The notes: a model not told the origin generated them from the sequence alone. Positions 25,398 to 34,947 are shown, counted from the stretch's first letter. The stretch is DNA of 64,000 bases from Anderseniella sp051010195 (GCA_051010195.1 JBPCVV010000338.1:1-64000), one strand, 5' to 3'. Numbers and translations are program-made.

Positions 25398-27827
25398 CTA
25401 AACGTCCAGATTGGCTACATTCAGGGCATTTTCGCGAATGAAATCACGGCGCGGCTCGACCACGTCGCCCATCAGCTTGGTGAACAGATCATCCGCTTCA
25501 TCCAGCTCCGAAACCTTGACCCTGAGCAGGGAGCGAACGTTTTTGTCCAGAGTTGTTTCCCACAACTGCTCCGGGTTCATCTCGCCGAGACCCTTGTAGC
25601 GCTGCATGGAAATCCCCTTGCGGCCCTGGGCAAACACCGCGTCGATCAGATCCATGGGCGAATAGATCGCGGTCTCGGTGTCCTTGCGGCGCAGCTTGGC
25701 CGGCCTGGCATAGACTTCCTGCAGATGCGCGGCCAGCCGGTCGAGGCGGATCGCCTCCGCCGACCCGATCATGCGGGCATCAAGCGAATGGGCTTCCCGC
25801 ACACCGCGCAGTTCCCGGGTGAAGGTCAGACCGCCATCGCTGTCCGCCACACCTTCCCAGCCGCGTTCTGTTTCTTCGGATATGGTGTTGAGCCTGCGCG
25901 CAATATAGGCGGCCGCTTCGTTGGCCCTGTCCTGGCTAGCGATAACTTCAGGGTTGAACGCGCCGGCAATCGCCGCCTGCTCGACCACATTGCGCGCATA
26001 CCGCGTATGCAGGGTCTCAAGGGCAGAGCGCACCTGCAGCGCGCTGTCGATGATGCCGCGCAGGTCCTGACTACCGTGCTCGACGCCATCTGCGGTTATC
26101 AGCACGGTATCTTCCATGCCCTGGTCGACAAGAAACTCTTCCAGAGCGGCATCGTCCTTGAGGTATTGCTCCGACGACCCACGCTTGACCTTGTACAGGG
26201 GCGGCTGCGCGATGAACAAGTGTCCGCGTTCAATCACCTCGGGCATCTGCCGGTAGAAGAATGTCAGCAGCAGGGTGCGAATGTGAGCGCCGTCCACATC
26301 GGCGTCGGTCATGATGATAATCTTGTGATAGCGCAGCTTGTCTATGTTGAAATCATCACGCCCGATGCCCGTCCCGAGCGCCGTAATCAGCGTACCGATT
26401 TCCTGGCTGCCCAGCATCTTGTCAAACCGAGCCCGCTCGACGTTGAGAATCTTGCCGCGCAGGGGCAGCACAGCTTGGTTTTCGCGGTTACGGGCCTGCT
26501 TGGCGGACCCGCCGGCAGAGTCGCCCTCGACGATGAACAGCTCTGATTTGGCCGGATCGCGTTCCTGGCAGTCGGCAAGCTTGCCCGGCAGCGATGCTAC
26601 ATCGAGCGCCCCCTTGCGCCGGGTCAGTTCACGTGCCTTGCGTGCAGCCTCACGTGCCGCTGCTGCTTCGGCGACCTTGGAGACAATGGCACGCGCTTCC
26701 GCTGGGTGTTCTTCAAACCAGGTCGACAGGCCTTCACCGACCGAGCTTTCCACGATGGGCCGCACTTCGGACGACACCAGCTTGTCCTTGGTCTGCGACG
26801 AAAACTTCGGATCCGGCACCTTGACAGACAGGACACAGGTCAGGCCTTCGCGAGCATCGTCACCGGTCAGCGAGACCTTCTCTTTCTTGGCGATGCCGGA
26901 TTCGTTGGCGTAGTTGTTGATGATGCGGGTCAATGCCCCGCGGAACCCGGCCAGGTGGGTGCCACCGTCGCGCTGGGGAATGTTGTTGGTGAAACACAGG
27001 ACGTTCTCATGGTAGCTGTCGTTCCACCAAAGGGCGCACTCCACGGTCACGCCTTCCTTTTCGATCTGAATGGAGATCGGGTCCGGCAGCATGGCCTGCT
27101 TGGCCCGGTCGAGATACTGCACGAAGGCTGAAATACCGCCTTCATAGTGCAAATCGACGGATTTGGGCTCTGCCGGACGATTGTCGGCCACATTGATAAA
27201 CACGCCCGAATTCAGAAACGCCAGTTCGCGCAGCCGGTGCTCGACCGTGTTGAAATCAAACTCGGTCATGGTGAATGTTTCAGAACTTGGCAGAAAGGTG
27301 ATCTCGGTGCCCTTCTTGTCACCCTGATCGCCAACCGCTGTCAGCGGTCCATCGGACACGCCATCAGTAAACGTCATCTGCCAGTGCTTGCTGTCGCGCC
27401 AGATATCCAGTGTCAGCTTGCTTGACAGTGCGTTGACCACAGACACCCCCACGCCGTGCAACCCGCCGGACACCTTGTAGGAGTTCTGGGCAAACTTACC
27501 GCCGGCATGCAGCTGGGTCATGATGACCTCAGCAGCCGATATGCCCTCTTCGGAGTGAATGGCCGTTGGAATGCCGCGTCCATTGTCGGACACAGAGCAC
27601 GACCCGTCCGCGTTCAGGCGCACTTCCACACGGTCACAATAGCCTGCCAGCGATTCATCGATCGCATTGTCGACCACTTCGTAGATCATGTGATGCAGCC
27701 CGGAGCCGTCATCGGTATCGCCGATATACATGCCGGGGCGCTTGCGCACCGCATCGAGACCTTTCAGGACCTTGATGCTGTCGGCACTGTAATCATCAGG
27801 CTGCTGGTCTTGTGGTGTATCGCTCAT
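25398..27827 (-). CDS. gyrB: DNA gyrase subunit B
   Basis: This 809-residue ATPase subunit of gyrase supplies negative supercoils. The GHKL ATP site begins VRKRPGMYIGDTDDGSGLHH, and VVDNAIDE carries the catalytic Glu. The TOPRIM domain has VEGDSAGGSAKQ and DADVDGAHIRTL. Length and the near-terminal KGLGEMNPEQLWETT block fit GyrB rather than ParE. Its ATG overlaps the recF stop by 4 bp, completing the dnaA-dnaN-recF-gyrB order. Confidence 0.97.
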   Translation of the reverse strand: MSDTPQDQQPDDYSADSIKVLKGLDAVRKRPGMYIGDTDDGSGLHHMIYEVVDNAIDESLAGYCDRVEVRLNADGSCSVSDNGRGIPTAIHSEEGISAAEVIMTQLHAGGKFAQNSYKVSGGLHGVGVSVVNALSSKLTLDIWRDSKHWQMTFTDGVSDGPLTAVGDQGDKKGTEITFLPSSETFTMTEFDFNTVEHRLRELAFLNSGVFINVADNRPAEPKSVDLHYEGGISAFVQYLDRAKQAMLPDPISIQIEKEGVTVECALWWNDSYHENVLCFTNNIPQRDGGTHLAGFRGALTRIINNYANESGIAKKEKVSLTGDDAREGLTCVLSVKVPDPKFSSQTKDKLVSSEVRPIVESSVGEGLSTWFEEHPAEARAIVSKVAEAAAAREAARKARELTRRKGALDVASLPGKLADCQERDPAKSELFIVEGDSAGGSAKQARNRENQAVLPLRGKILNVERARFDKMLGSQEIGTLITALGTGIGRDDFNIDKLRYHKIIIMTDADVDGAHIRTLLLTFFYRQMPEVIERGHLFIAQPPLYKVKRGSSEQYLKDDAALEEFLVDQGMEDTVLITADGVEHGSQDLRGIIDSALQVRSALETLHTRYARNVVEQAAIAGAFNPEVIASQDRANEAAAYIARRLNTISEETERGWEGVADSDGGLTFTRELRGVREAHSLDARMIGSAEAIRLDRLAAHLQEVYARPAKLRRKDTETAIYSPMDLIDAVFAQGRKGISMQRYKGLGEMNPEQLWETTLDKNVRSLLRVKVSELDEADDLFTKLMGDVVEPRRDFIRENALNVANLDV

Positions 27828-29047
27828 GCGGTTTCCTGTTCCGGTCCGGCGGGCGAAACATGCCCGTCACTGACCTGATAAATCTGTACGCAGCCCGTTG
27901 CTGCTTCAAACAAGTGCCTGTCGGTTCCCGTCATCCAGGCCTGGCTCCCCAGTTCCAGCAATTCTTCCATCAAGGCAGCGCGCCGGACATCATCCAGGTG
28001 CGCTGCAATCTCATCCAGCAACAGCAGTGGCGCCACTCCGCTGAACGTCTCACAAACCGCCCGCGCCTGGGCCAGAACCAGCCCGATCAGCAACGCCTTC
28101 TGTTCACCTGTCGAGCACAACCGGGCTTCCATTTGTCGCGGGCCGTGGCTGACCAGCAGGTCGGCGCGATGCGGCCCGCGCAAGGTTCGTCCGGCTGCCC
28201 GATCAAGATCACGCGAATCAGCCAAAAGTGTACGATATTCATCCTCAATTTGCACGGCTGGACGGTCAATTAGTTGCTGCTCCAGTTCGCCGTCCACGAC
28301 CACTTCCGCCCACGGAAACGGACGCTCAGAGCCACGCTGCCTGGTGTCGGCAATGAAACTGCGCACCGCCGCGATGGCGTCGTTGCGAGCAGCGGCAACG
28401 GCCACCGCGGTCTGGGCCAGTTGCGCCTCAACGCTGTCGAGCCAGCCGGTTTGCGCAACGTCTTCGGCGTTGAGCCGGTTGCGTTCGCGCAGCAACCGAT
28501 CCAGCGCATTGACGCGGGTGCCGTGTGACGGATCGAATGTCGCCGTCAGCCGGTCCAGAAACCGGCGCCGGTCGGACGCCGGGCCGGCAAACAGACGGTC
28601 CATCGCCGGGGTCAACCACAAGGCACGCACATGGTCAGCCAGGCTGCCGGCGCTGCGCTGGACCTGGCCGTCAATGCGAACTTCACGGGAATTGGCGGAT
28701 ACCTGTTCGCCGTTTTCTGTATCAGAGGCCTGCCATGCCGTACCCAGCTTTACTTCCCCAGCGGGACTTTCAAGCAGGGCCGACACCGCCCAGCCCCTGT
28801 GGCTGCCCGACATGACCAGGTCATCAAAGGCAGCGCCGCGCAATCCGCGGCCCGGCGTCAGCAGAGAAATGGCTTCGAGCAGGTTGGTCTTGCCGGCCCC
28901 GTTATGGCCACACAGGGCGATCAGTCCCGCAGACGGCTTGATACGCGCACTGTCATAGTTGCGGAACGACGACAAGGTCAGGCTGACAATGGTCAGGGAT
29001 GGCTTGAGCGGCAAAGCGGCGTCTCCGGCCTCAACGGTATCGGACAT
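27824..29047 (-). CDS. recF: DNA replication and repair protein RecF
   Basis: This 407-residue SMC-like ATPase loads RecA at gaps behind forks. Walker A is in LCGHNGAGKTNLLEAIS, the signature region in STGEQKALLIGLVL, and Walker B in LLLLDEIAAHLDD. RecF usually has about 360-380 residues; some extra length lies at the N-terminus. I chose the ATG at 29047 (MSDTVEAGD) over a GTG 11 codons upstream; neither has a clear ribosome-binding site. It is 4 bp overlapped with gyrB and 56 bp after dnaN. Confidence 0.93.
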   Translation of the reverse strand: MSDTVEAGDAALPLKPSLTIVSLTLSSFRNYDSARIKPSAGLIALCGHNGAGKTNLLEAISLLTPGRGLRGAAFDDLVMSGSHRGWAVSALLESPAGEVKLGTAWQASDTENGEQVSANSREVRIDGQVQRSAGSLADHVRALWLTPAMDRLFAGPASDRRRFLDRLTATFDPSHGTRVNALDRLLRERNRLNAEDVAQTGWLDSVEAQLAQTAVAVAAARNDAIAAVRSFIADTRQRGSERPFPWAEVVVDGELEQQLIDRPAVQIEDEYRTLLADSRDLDRAAGRTLRGPHRADLLVSHGPRQMEARLCSTGEQKALLIGLVLAQARAVCETFSGVAPLLLLDEIAAHLDDVRRAALMEELLELGSQAWMTGTDRHLFEAATGCVQIYQVSDGHVSPAGPEQETA

Positions 29048-29103
29048 GCAATGCCATAGCCGGCATGCACGGGCAAACACTGTACCCTATATGCATGGAG
29101 ATC

Positions 29104-30213
29104 CTAAACACGCATCGGCATCAATACGTACAGCACCCTGTCGTCAGCTGCATCGCGCAGGATAGTCGGCGACCCTGAATCCGACAGCATGAAGGTTGCC
29201 GTATCACCCTTGAACTGGCCGGCAATGTCGAGCAGGTAACGGGAATTGAAGCCGACATCGATCGGGTCTGCAGAATAGTCTGCGGCAATTTCTTCCTCAG
29301 CCGACCCGGAATCCGGATTGTTCACCGTCAGGGTCAGCCGATCCGGGGCGATGTTGAGTTTGACCGCCCGGCCCTTTTCGCTGGAAATCGTCGAGACACG
29401 ATCAACAGCCTGGGCAAATACCTTGGTGTCAACTTCCAGTGCCTTGTCGTTGCCGGTGGGAATGACCCGCTCATAGTCGGGGAACGTGCCGTCGATCAGC
29501 TTAGACGTCAGCACCAGCCCGTTCAGGTCAAAACGGATTTTCGATGCTGACAGGGAGATGGCGACATCGCCGTCTTCGTCCTCGATCAGCTTGGCAAGTT
29601 CCAGAACCGTCTTGCGCGGCACAATGATGCCGGGCATGCCTGACGATCCGTCGGGCGCAGGCAGTTCAACCCGCGCCAGCCGGTGGCCGTCGGTTGCAAC
29701 GGCGCGCATGGTGCCTGAGTCCAGGGTATGCAGGTAAATGCCGTTGAGATAGTAACGGGTTTCTTCCGTCGATATGGCAAAGCGGGTCTTCTCGATCATC
29801 AGCTTGAGATCGGCCGATGCCATGGTAAAGGAATGCGTTGCCTCGCCGCTGGCCAGGTCCGGAAAATCCTGCGGCGGCAATGCCTGCAGGGAAAACCTCG
29901 AGCGGCCGGCGATGATGGCCAGGCGGCCTTCGTCCGGACCTTGTTCCAGTTGCAGCTGCGCGCCGTCCGGCAACTTGCGGACAATGTCATACAGCATGTG
30001 GGCCGGCACTGTTGTGGAGCCTGCCTGGGCCACATCCGCAGCGGTCTGTTCCACAATTTCTATGTCGAGATCGGTTGCGTTCAGCTTCAGCCCGTCGTCT
30101 GCGGCCTGCAGCAGGACATTGGACAGAATCGGAATTGTGTTGCGGCGTTCCACCACCGACTGAACGTGGTTCAGCGACTTCAAAAACGTACCGCGTTCAA
30201 TGGTAACCCGCAT
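29104..30213 (-). CDS. dnaN: DNA polymerase III beta sliding clamp
   Basis: This ring-shaped clamp of 369 residues has three similar domains. The start MRVTIERGTFLKSLNHVQ and the end VLYVLMPMRV are typical. The longer open frame (to 30276) gives 21 non-conserved residues, so ATG 30213 is used. It tethers polymerase III at the fork. A 203-bp leader separates it from dnaA and contains a DnaA-box-like inverted repeat. Confidence 0.96.
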   Translation of the reverse strand: MRVTIERGTFLKSLNHVQSVVERRNTIPILSNVLLQAADDGLKLNATDLDIEIVEQTAADVAQAGSTTVPAHMLYDIVRKLPDGAQLQLEQGPDEGRLAIIAGRSRFSLQALPPQDFPDLASGEATHSFTMASADLKLMIEKTRFAISTEETRYYLNGIYLHTLDSGTMRAVATDGHRLARVELPAPDGSSGMPGIIVPRKTVLELAKLIEDEDGDVAISLSASKIRFDLNGLVLTSKLIDGTFPDYERVIPTGNDKALEVDTKVFAQAVDRVSTISSEKGRAVKLNIAPDRLTLTVNNPDSGSAEEEIAADYSADPIDVGFNSRYLLDIAGQFKGDTATFMLSDSGSPTILRDAADDRVLYVLMPMRV

Positions 30214-30318
30214 GGCCTGAGCGTCCTCGAAAACTGTCAAACAAACTGTGCGATCCATACCATACGCACAGCCCAACGAGACTTAAGCTGTTGCGCTCAG
30301 GTGTGCAAGGCAAAGTCC

Positions 30319-30356
30319 TTCCACAGAACCCCCGTGAGGGCCCGAAATGTGGAAAA
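30319..30356. promoter_or_regulatory. Candidate DnaA-box pair upstream of dnaN
   Basis: TTCCACA (30319-30325) and TGTGGAA (30348-30354) are perfect inverted 7-mers 22 bp apart. TGTGGAAAA (30348-30356) matches the DnaA box TGTGGATAA at 8 of 9 bases; the left copy is weaker (6 of 9). They lie between dnaA and dnaN. Binding by DnaA is inference. Confidence 0.4.
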
Positions 30357-30416
30357 CCATGCTGAAACCGCCACGCAGAACCTGCCCGGCTTCCACCGGA
30401 GCGTTAGAGCCTACTG

Positions 30417-31955
30417 TCAGCCCTGCTCGATCAGTCTCGACAGCAACGTAACCTCGCGTGCAAGCTTTTCATCTGCCTGCATGAGCTCCTCCACCTTGCG
30501 CACGGCATGAAGCACCGTACTGTGATCGCGATTGCCGAAGCGGCGGCCAATTTCAGGCAGCGAGCGCGAGGTCAGTTTCTTGGCCAGATACATGCCGATC
30601 TGGCGCGGACGGACCACCGCGCGGGCGCGGCGCGGGCTGAGCAGGTCGGCCCGCGTGACATTGAAGTGCCGGCCGACAATGCGCAAAATGTCATCGACTC
30701 GCACCCGTATCAGCTCGGATGTGTGCGACAGGTCGCGAAGTGCAAAAGCGGCCATGTCCACGGTCATCGGCTGCCTGGTCAAATGCTGGCTGGCGATGAT
30801 CCGGTTCAACGCACCTTCCAGCTCACGCCCGGCACCGGTAATCCGATTGGCAACGAATTCCAGCACGTCCTCGGCCACGATAAGGCTTGGATCCTTGCGC
30901 TGGGCCGCGGCCAGCTTCGACTGCAGGATTGACCGCCTGAGACCGATATCCGGAGCTTCGATGTCAACCACAAGTCCACCGGCAAGGCGCGAGCGCATGC
31001 GCTGGTCGATGCTTTCAAGCTGCGGCGGCGGCACATCTGCCGCGATAACCACCTGGCGCTTTGCATCGACCAGGGAGTTGAAGGTATGGCAGAACTCCTG
31101 CTGCATGGCCTTGCCCTGCAGGAATTGCAGGTCATCGATCAGCAACACATCGATGGACTGGAAATAGTCCTTGAATGAAAGTGTATCGCGGACTTTCAGC
31201 GCCGCCATGAAGTGGTACATGAAGCGTTCCGCGGTGATGTAAAGCACCTTGCGGTCCGGGTTCAGGTCGCGGATACGCCACGCAATGGAATTGATCAGGT
31301 GGGTTTTGCCCAGCCCGGCCGCAGAATGGATAAACAGCGGGTTGAAGCTTACCGGCGCGCCGGGACGGGCCTCTGCCACCCGCATGGCGGCCGCGTGGGC
31401 CAGCGCGTTTGACTGGCCTTGAACATAGGTTTCAAAGGTCAGGTTGTGATCGAGTTGCGACCCGCGGTCATTGCCCTGCCTGGAGCCTGCACGCAGTGTC
31501 TTGGCGACCGGTTCGGCAGCCTCGTCAGACACGCCATCAAGACTTGCCACCGGGGCAATCGCCTGGGCTGCCGTGGGCAGTCCCCGGGTGCGCACCTGCA
31601 GTTCCACCACAGTGACGCCCTTGTATTCAGCGGCACAGCATGCGGTGAGCTGATCTACATAGTGAGACTTGATCCAGCTGCGCAAAAACCGCGTTGGCAC
31701 GGACACATTCAGCGTGCCGTCAGCCAGGCTTTCCGGCTCCATGCGTGCGAACCAGCTGGTATACAGGTCCTCGCCAAGCTCCGCCCGCAGCCGGGCTGCG
31801 ACCCGGGTCCAGACACCCCCCAGTGTCGTGCGAGTTGGTTCTGAATGAGCCCCTTCATCCGTTCGACCGTGATGTGGATCATCGCTGCCCGGCAAATGAT
31901 CCTCAACTGGTTTGCGTTCCCGACCTCTAGCCGCCACCACTTTGTTCTCCTGCAT
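30417..31955 (-). CDS. dnaA: Chromosomal replication initiator protein DnaA
   Basis: This AAA+ initiator of about 512 residues melts the origin and binds DnaA boxes. Domain I starts around GVWTRVAARLRAELGEDLYT; a poorly conserved linker follows. The AAA+ domain has FIHSAAGLGKTHLI (Walker A) and VLLIDDLQFL (Walker B). Domain IV ends with the DnaA signature GNRDHSTVLHAVRKVEEL. I use ATG 31955; an ATG 8 codons upstream (31979) is equally possible, and the remaining upstream frame is Cys-rich and not DnaA-like. Confidence 0.96.
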   Translation of the reverse strand: MQENKVVAARGRERKPVEDHLPGSDDPHHGRTDEGAHSEPTRTTLGGVWTRVAARLRAELGEDLYTSWFARMEPESLADGTLNVSVPTRFLRSWIKSHYVDQLTACCAAEYKGVTVVELQVRTRGLPTAAQAIAPVASLDGVSDEAAEPVAKTLRAGSRQGNDRGSQLDHNLTFETYVQGQSNALAHAAAMRVAEARPGAPVSFNPLFIHSAAGLGKTHLINSIAWRIRDLNPDRKVLYITAERFMYHFMAALKVRDTLSFKDYFQSIDVLLIDDLQFLQGKAMQQEFCHTFNSLVDAKRQVVIAADVPPPQLESIDQRMRSRLAGGLVVDIEAPDIGLRRSILQSKLAAAQRKDPSLIVAEDVLEFVANRITGAGRELEGALNRIIASQHLTRQPMTVDMAAFALRDLSHTSELIRVRVDDILRIVGRHFNVTRADLLSPRRARAVVRPRQIGMYLAKKLTSRSLPEIGRRFGNRDHSTVLHAVRKVEELMQADEKLAREVTLLSRLIEQG

Positions 31956-32580
31956 CCTTAATGTTGACCCACCAAGCATCAACCCAAATCCAAAACTGTT
32001 GGGAAACAGGCAGCAGAAAGGGTTTGGAGACCTGACAAGGCCACCACAACAACCTATTCTACAAGACGAATTCCGCCGCCCATGGCCAACCCGTAAGAGC
32101 CGACCACCCCTGTTACTCAACCCACAAACTACCGAGATAGTCCCGGACGGCCCAGCCCCTGCCACAGGGTAACCCGTTTACACCAATGTTTTTACTTCTT
32201 ATTGACTGCCGCCTGAGAAGCGGCCAGTGACAAGACATTACAATCCGGCCCGCAGGCCATGCAAGAGCTTGGCGGAAAAAGTGCAGCAAGCCGGGCTTTT
32301 TCAGGGGTTGCAGGCGACCCTGCGTAATGAGGCTTCACCGCTCCAAACGGTTGACTCTGATAGGCATTTTTAAGGCAATCCCGGTTTTTCGGGGGCGCAG
32401 GAAAATGGTTAAAAAAAATATTTGCGAGCCCGCAAAATCGGGCCAAAAACCTGCATTTCCCGGTTCGGAATAATTTGCATCAGGCAACTTATTGTTTAAC
32501 AAAAGAAAAAAGTGTCAACTGCAACATAGGAACAAAATACGTACAAACTTATGCAGCCTCAAAAAGCGATACCAGAATCA
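31956..32580. other. dnaA-rpsT intergenic region with short inverted repeats
   Basis: This long non-coding stretch must contain the dnaA promoter. From about 32340 it becomes AT-rich, with A/T runs near 32410 and 32500. Short inverted repeats occur: AAGCC-GGGCTT near 32289, CCCG-N6-CGGG near 32380 and GCCCG-N6-CGGGC near 32428. I found no close match to the DnaA box, so I do not call it the replication origin. Confidence 0.5.
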
Positions 32581-32610
32581 AAAAAGGAGGCCGCAACAGC
32601 AAACCTCCTT
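32581..32610 (-). terminator. Terminator of rpsT
   Basis: On the minus strand AAGGAGG (32610-32604) pairs with CCTCCTT (32590-32584) around a 13-base loop and runs into TTTTT (to 32581). It is 31 bp past the rpsT stop. Confidence 0.75.
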
Positions 32611-32641
32611 GAAGTTATTGAACAATATAGTGACGTGGGGG

Positions 32642-32908
32642 TCAGGCAGGTATTGCCTTGACGCGCCTGGCCAGCCGGGAGACTTTTCGCGAAGCCGTAT
32701 TTTTGTGCATGATGCCCTTCTGAGCACCGCGCATGATCTCAGGCTGTGCCGCCTTCAAGGCTTCTGTTGCAGCCCCCTTGTCGCCGCTGGCAATTGCCTC
32801 TTCCACCCTGCGGAGGAACGAACGAACCCGCGAGCGGCGATTCATATTGATTTCGGTGCGCCGGGCGATGTGCCTGACAGCCTTTTTTGCCGAACGAGTA
32901 TTGGCCAT
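32642..32908 (-). CDS. rpsT: 30S ribosomal protein S20
   Basis: This 88-residue, highly basic protein binds 16S rRNA. It begins MANTRSAKKAVRHIARR and carries the S20 pattern FLRRVEEAIASGDK with the ending VSRLARRVKAI. It is monocistronic, with a promoter-like element about 140 bp upstream and a terminator downstream. Position beside dnaA is usual in Hyphomicrobiales. Confidence 0.96.
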   Translation of the reverse strand: MANTRSAKKAVRHIARRTEINMNRRSRVRSFLRRVEEAIASGDKGAATEALKAAQPEIMRGAQKGIMHKNTASRKVSRLARRVKAIPA

Positions 32909-33048
32909 GTGTTGTCTATTCCTGAATATGCCGCCGCCTTGACGGCACCTTGAAACTATAAGCTGCCCGTTTTCACTACCTGTCCGCCACGCCTGATAAC
33001 ATCATGAGCAATGGTCAACAGAACAACGGGTGTGCTGAGATGAGCGGT

Positions 33049-33077
33049 TTCATATAGTAAGTCTGTTGCGGCGTCAA
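33049..33077 (-). promoter_or_regulatory. Candidate sigma-70 promoter of rpsT
   Basis: On the minus strand TTGACG (33077-33072) is followed after 17 bp by TATGAA (33054-33049), with TATATG an alternative at shorter spacing. It lies about 140 bp upstream of the rpsT start. No transcription data support it. Confidence 0.45.
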
Positions 33078-33117
33078 CAAACACCTGTTTTCCGGCTGCC
33101 GACTGAATGAACCGGCA

Positions 33118-33891
33118 TTACGAATTGGAAAATTTCGGCTTCCTCTTTTCCGCGAAAGCGGCCATGCCCTCTTTCTGGTCGTCGGTGGCGAACATGGAAT
33201 GAAAGACACGGCGTTCGAAACGTACACCTTCAGAAAGAGTAGTTTCATAGGCGCGGTTCACGGTTTCCTTGGTCATCATCGCAATCGGCAGGGACTTGGC
33301 AGCAATCACCGCTGCCGTTTTGACCGCTTCGTCAACCAGGTCGGCGGCCGGCACAATTCGCGACGCCAGGCCGGAGCGCTCCGCTTCTTCAGCGTCCATC
33401 ATGCGTCCGGTGAGGCACATTTCCATGGCCTTGGACTTGCCGACAAAGCGGGTCAGGCGCTGGGTCCCGCCGGCGCCCGGCATTGCCCCGAGATTGATCT
33501 CGGGCTGGCCGAACTTTGCCGTGTCGGCGGCCAGGATGAAATCACACATCATGGCCATCTCGCAGCCGCCGCCCAGCGCGTAACCCGCAACCGCGGCAAT
33601 GACCGGCTTACGGCACCGGGACACCTTTTCCCACTTGCCGATGAAATCACCCAGATACACATCCATGTAGGACTGCGACTGCATTTCCTTGATATCCGCA
33701 CCGGCCGCGAACGCTTTTTCCGACCCGGTGATGACTATCGCGCCTATGGCGCTGTCTGCCTCGAACACATCCAGCGCTTCGTTAAGCTCGTCAACCAATG
33801 CGCTGTTGAGCGCATTGAGCGCATCCGGCCGGTTCAGGGTAATCAAGCCGACCGCATCGCGGGTTTCGACGAGGATATTGCTGTAGGTCAT
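33118..33891 (-). CDS. Enoyl-CoA hydratase
   Basis: This 257-residue crotonase-fold enzyme hydrates 2-enoyl-CoA in fatty-acid beta-oxidation. The oxyanion-hole and catalytic blocks are AFAAGADIKEM and AVAGYALGGGCEMAMM, followed by FGQPEINLGAMPGAGGTQRL, which places the catalytic Glu pair (E in QPEINLG and the family Glu nearby). The start ATG 33891 has GGGAGA; the frame is open far upstream into mutM and that extension is rejected. The gene sits alone between rpsT and mutM. Confidence 0.92.
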   Translation of the reverse strand: MTYSNILVETRDAVGLITLNRPDALNALNSALVDELNEALDVFEADSAIGAIVITGSEKAFAAGADIKEMQSQSYMDVYLGDFIGKWEKVSRCRKPVIAAVAGYALGGGCEMAMMCDFILAADTAKFGQPEINLGAMPGAGGTQRLTRFVGKSKAMEMCLTGRMMDAEEAERSGLASRIVPAADLVDEAVKTAAVIAAKSLPIAMMTKETVNRAYETTLSEGVRFERRVFHSMFATDDQKEGMAAFAEKRKPKFSNS

Positions 33892-33952
33892 AAAATAATC
33901 TCCCTGCGGGGGGTGTCCAAAGATCAATCCATGGCAATAAACAGCAAACAGT

Positions 33953-34846
33953 TCAGCGCTGGCAAGTGGGGCAAAAGAAACTGGACCGGCCCGACTGGAC
34001 AATCCGCTTGATCTGCGTCTCACAGCCGGGTGTGCGGCATGCCTCGCCTTCACGGTCATAAACCTCGAAACGCTGCTGAAAGTCACCGGCGCTGCCATCG
34101 GTGTGGGCATAGTCACGCAGCGTCGAGCCACCGGCTTCAATCGCCTCTGCAATGATTGCGCGGATGGCGTGCACCAGCGCCTCGATGCGAGGCGACGTCC
34201 CGCGCTTGCGGACAATGCTGCCGGACAGGCGCCGGGGAGACAGCCCGGCCCGGTACAAGGCTTCGCACACGTAGATATTGCCCAGACCGGCGATGATCCG
34301 CTGATCCAGCAGGGCGGCCTTCAGGGGGGATTTGCGCCCGGCAAGCGCTGCGCCCAGAAAATCGGCATGAAGTTCATTGCCGAGCGGCTCCACGCCGAGG
34401 CCGGCGAGAAACCGGTTGTGATCGACACCGCCCGGTTCAATCAGGTCAATGAAGCCGAACCGGCGCGGATCGGTGTAGACGACCCTGGCGCCGTCGTCGA
34501 GGTCGACAATCACATGATCATGCGGCCCGTCCCCTGCATGGCCGGCCTGTTCGAGATAATAGAACTCGCCGAGATTACGCGCCGCACCATCAGGCGGCCA
34601 GACGGTAAACCTGCCGGTCATGCCCAGGTGGACGAGCAGGGTATATCCGCTGTCCAGCTCGATGAGGATGTACTTGGCGCGCCGCCGCAGAGCGGTAATG
34701 CGAGCGCCCGACACGATCCTGGCCAGCCCTGCCGGGAACGGAAATCTGAGATCGGGCCGGTTCAGCCGGACGGATTTCGCCCGCCTGCCCACAAGGGCGG
34801 GTTCGAGTCCGCGTCGGACGGTTTCAACCTCTGGCAATTCAGGCAT
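33953..34846 (-). CDS. mutM: Formamidopyrimidine-DNA glycosylase
   Basis: This 297-residue repair enzyme excises 8-oxoguanine and formamidopyrimidines. The catalytic N-terminus after Met removal is PELPEVETVRRGL, with P1 and E2 as the active residues. The helix-two-turn-helix region is RIIAGLGNIYVCEALYRAG and the C-terminal zinc finger has Cys in ACRTPGCETQI and FFCPTCQR. It is divergent from ubiE, a common neighbour in this group. Confidence 0.96.
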   Translation of the reverse strand: MPELPEVETVRRGLEPALVGRRAKSVRLNRPDLRFPFPAGLARIVSGARITALRRRAKYILIELDSGYTLLVHLGMTGRFTVWPPDGAARNLGEFYYLEQAGHAGDGPHDHVIVDLDDGARVVYTDPRRFGFIDLIEPGGVDHNRFLAGLGVEPLGNELHADFLGAALAGRKSPLKAALLDQRIIAGLGNIYVCEALYRAGLSPRRLSGSIVRKRGTSPRIEALVHAIRAIIAEAIEAGGSTLRDYAHTDGSAGDFQQRFEVYDREGEACRTPGCETQIKRIVQSGRSSFFCPTCQR

Positions 34847-34947
34847 TTTGTCTTTCCCGGACCGTCAGATCCCGCGGCGGCATGTTCACCTTGTTGAAGC
34901 ACAACTGATAGCCATGATTGGCAAGCTGGTCTATGGTCGCCGCCATA

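Noticed and set aside
31956..32165. 70-residue Cys-rich upstream extension of dnaA
   Set aside because: Composition and sequence do not resemble DnaA; it appears to be read-through of non-coding sequence.
31956..32641. Replication origin (oriC)
   Set aside because: No convincing DnaA boxes were found by eye; only AT-richness and position suggest it, which is not enough.
33892..34215. Long N-terminal extension of the enoyl-CoA hydratase frame
   Set aside because: It overlaps mutM in another frame and has no similarity to crotonase-fold proteins; the ATG at 33891 has GGGAGA.
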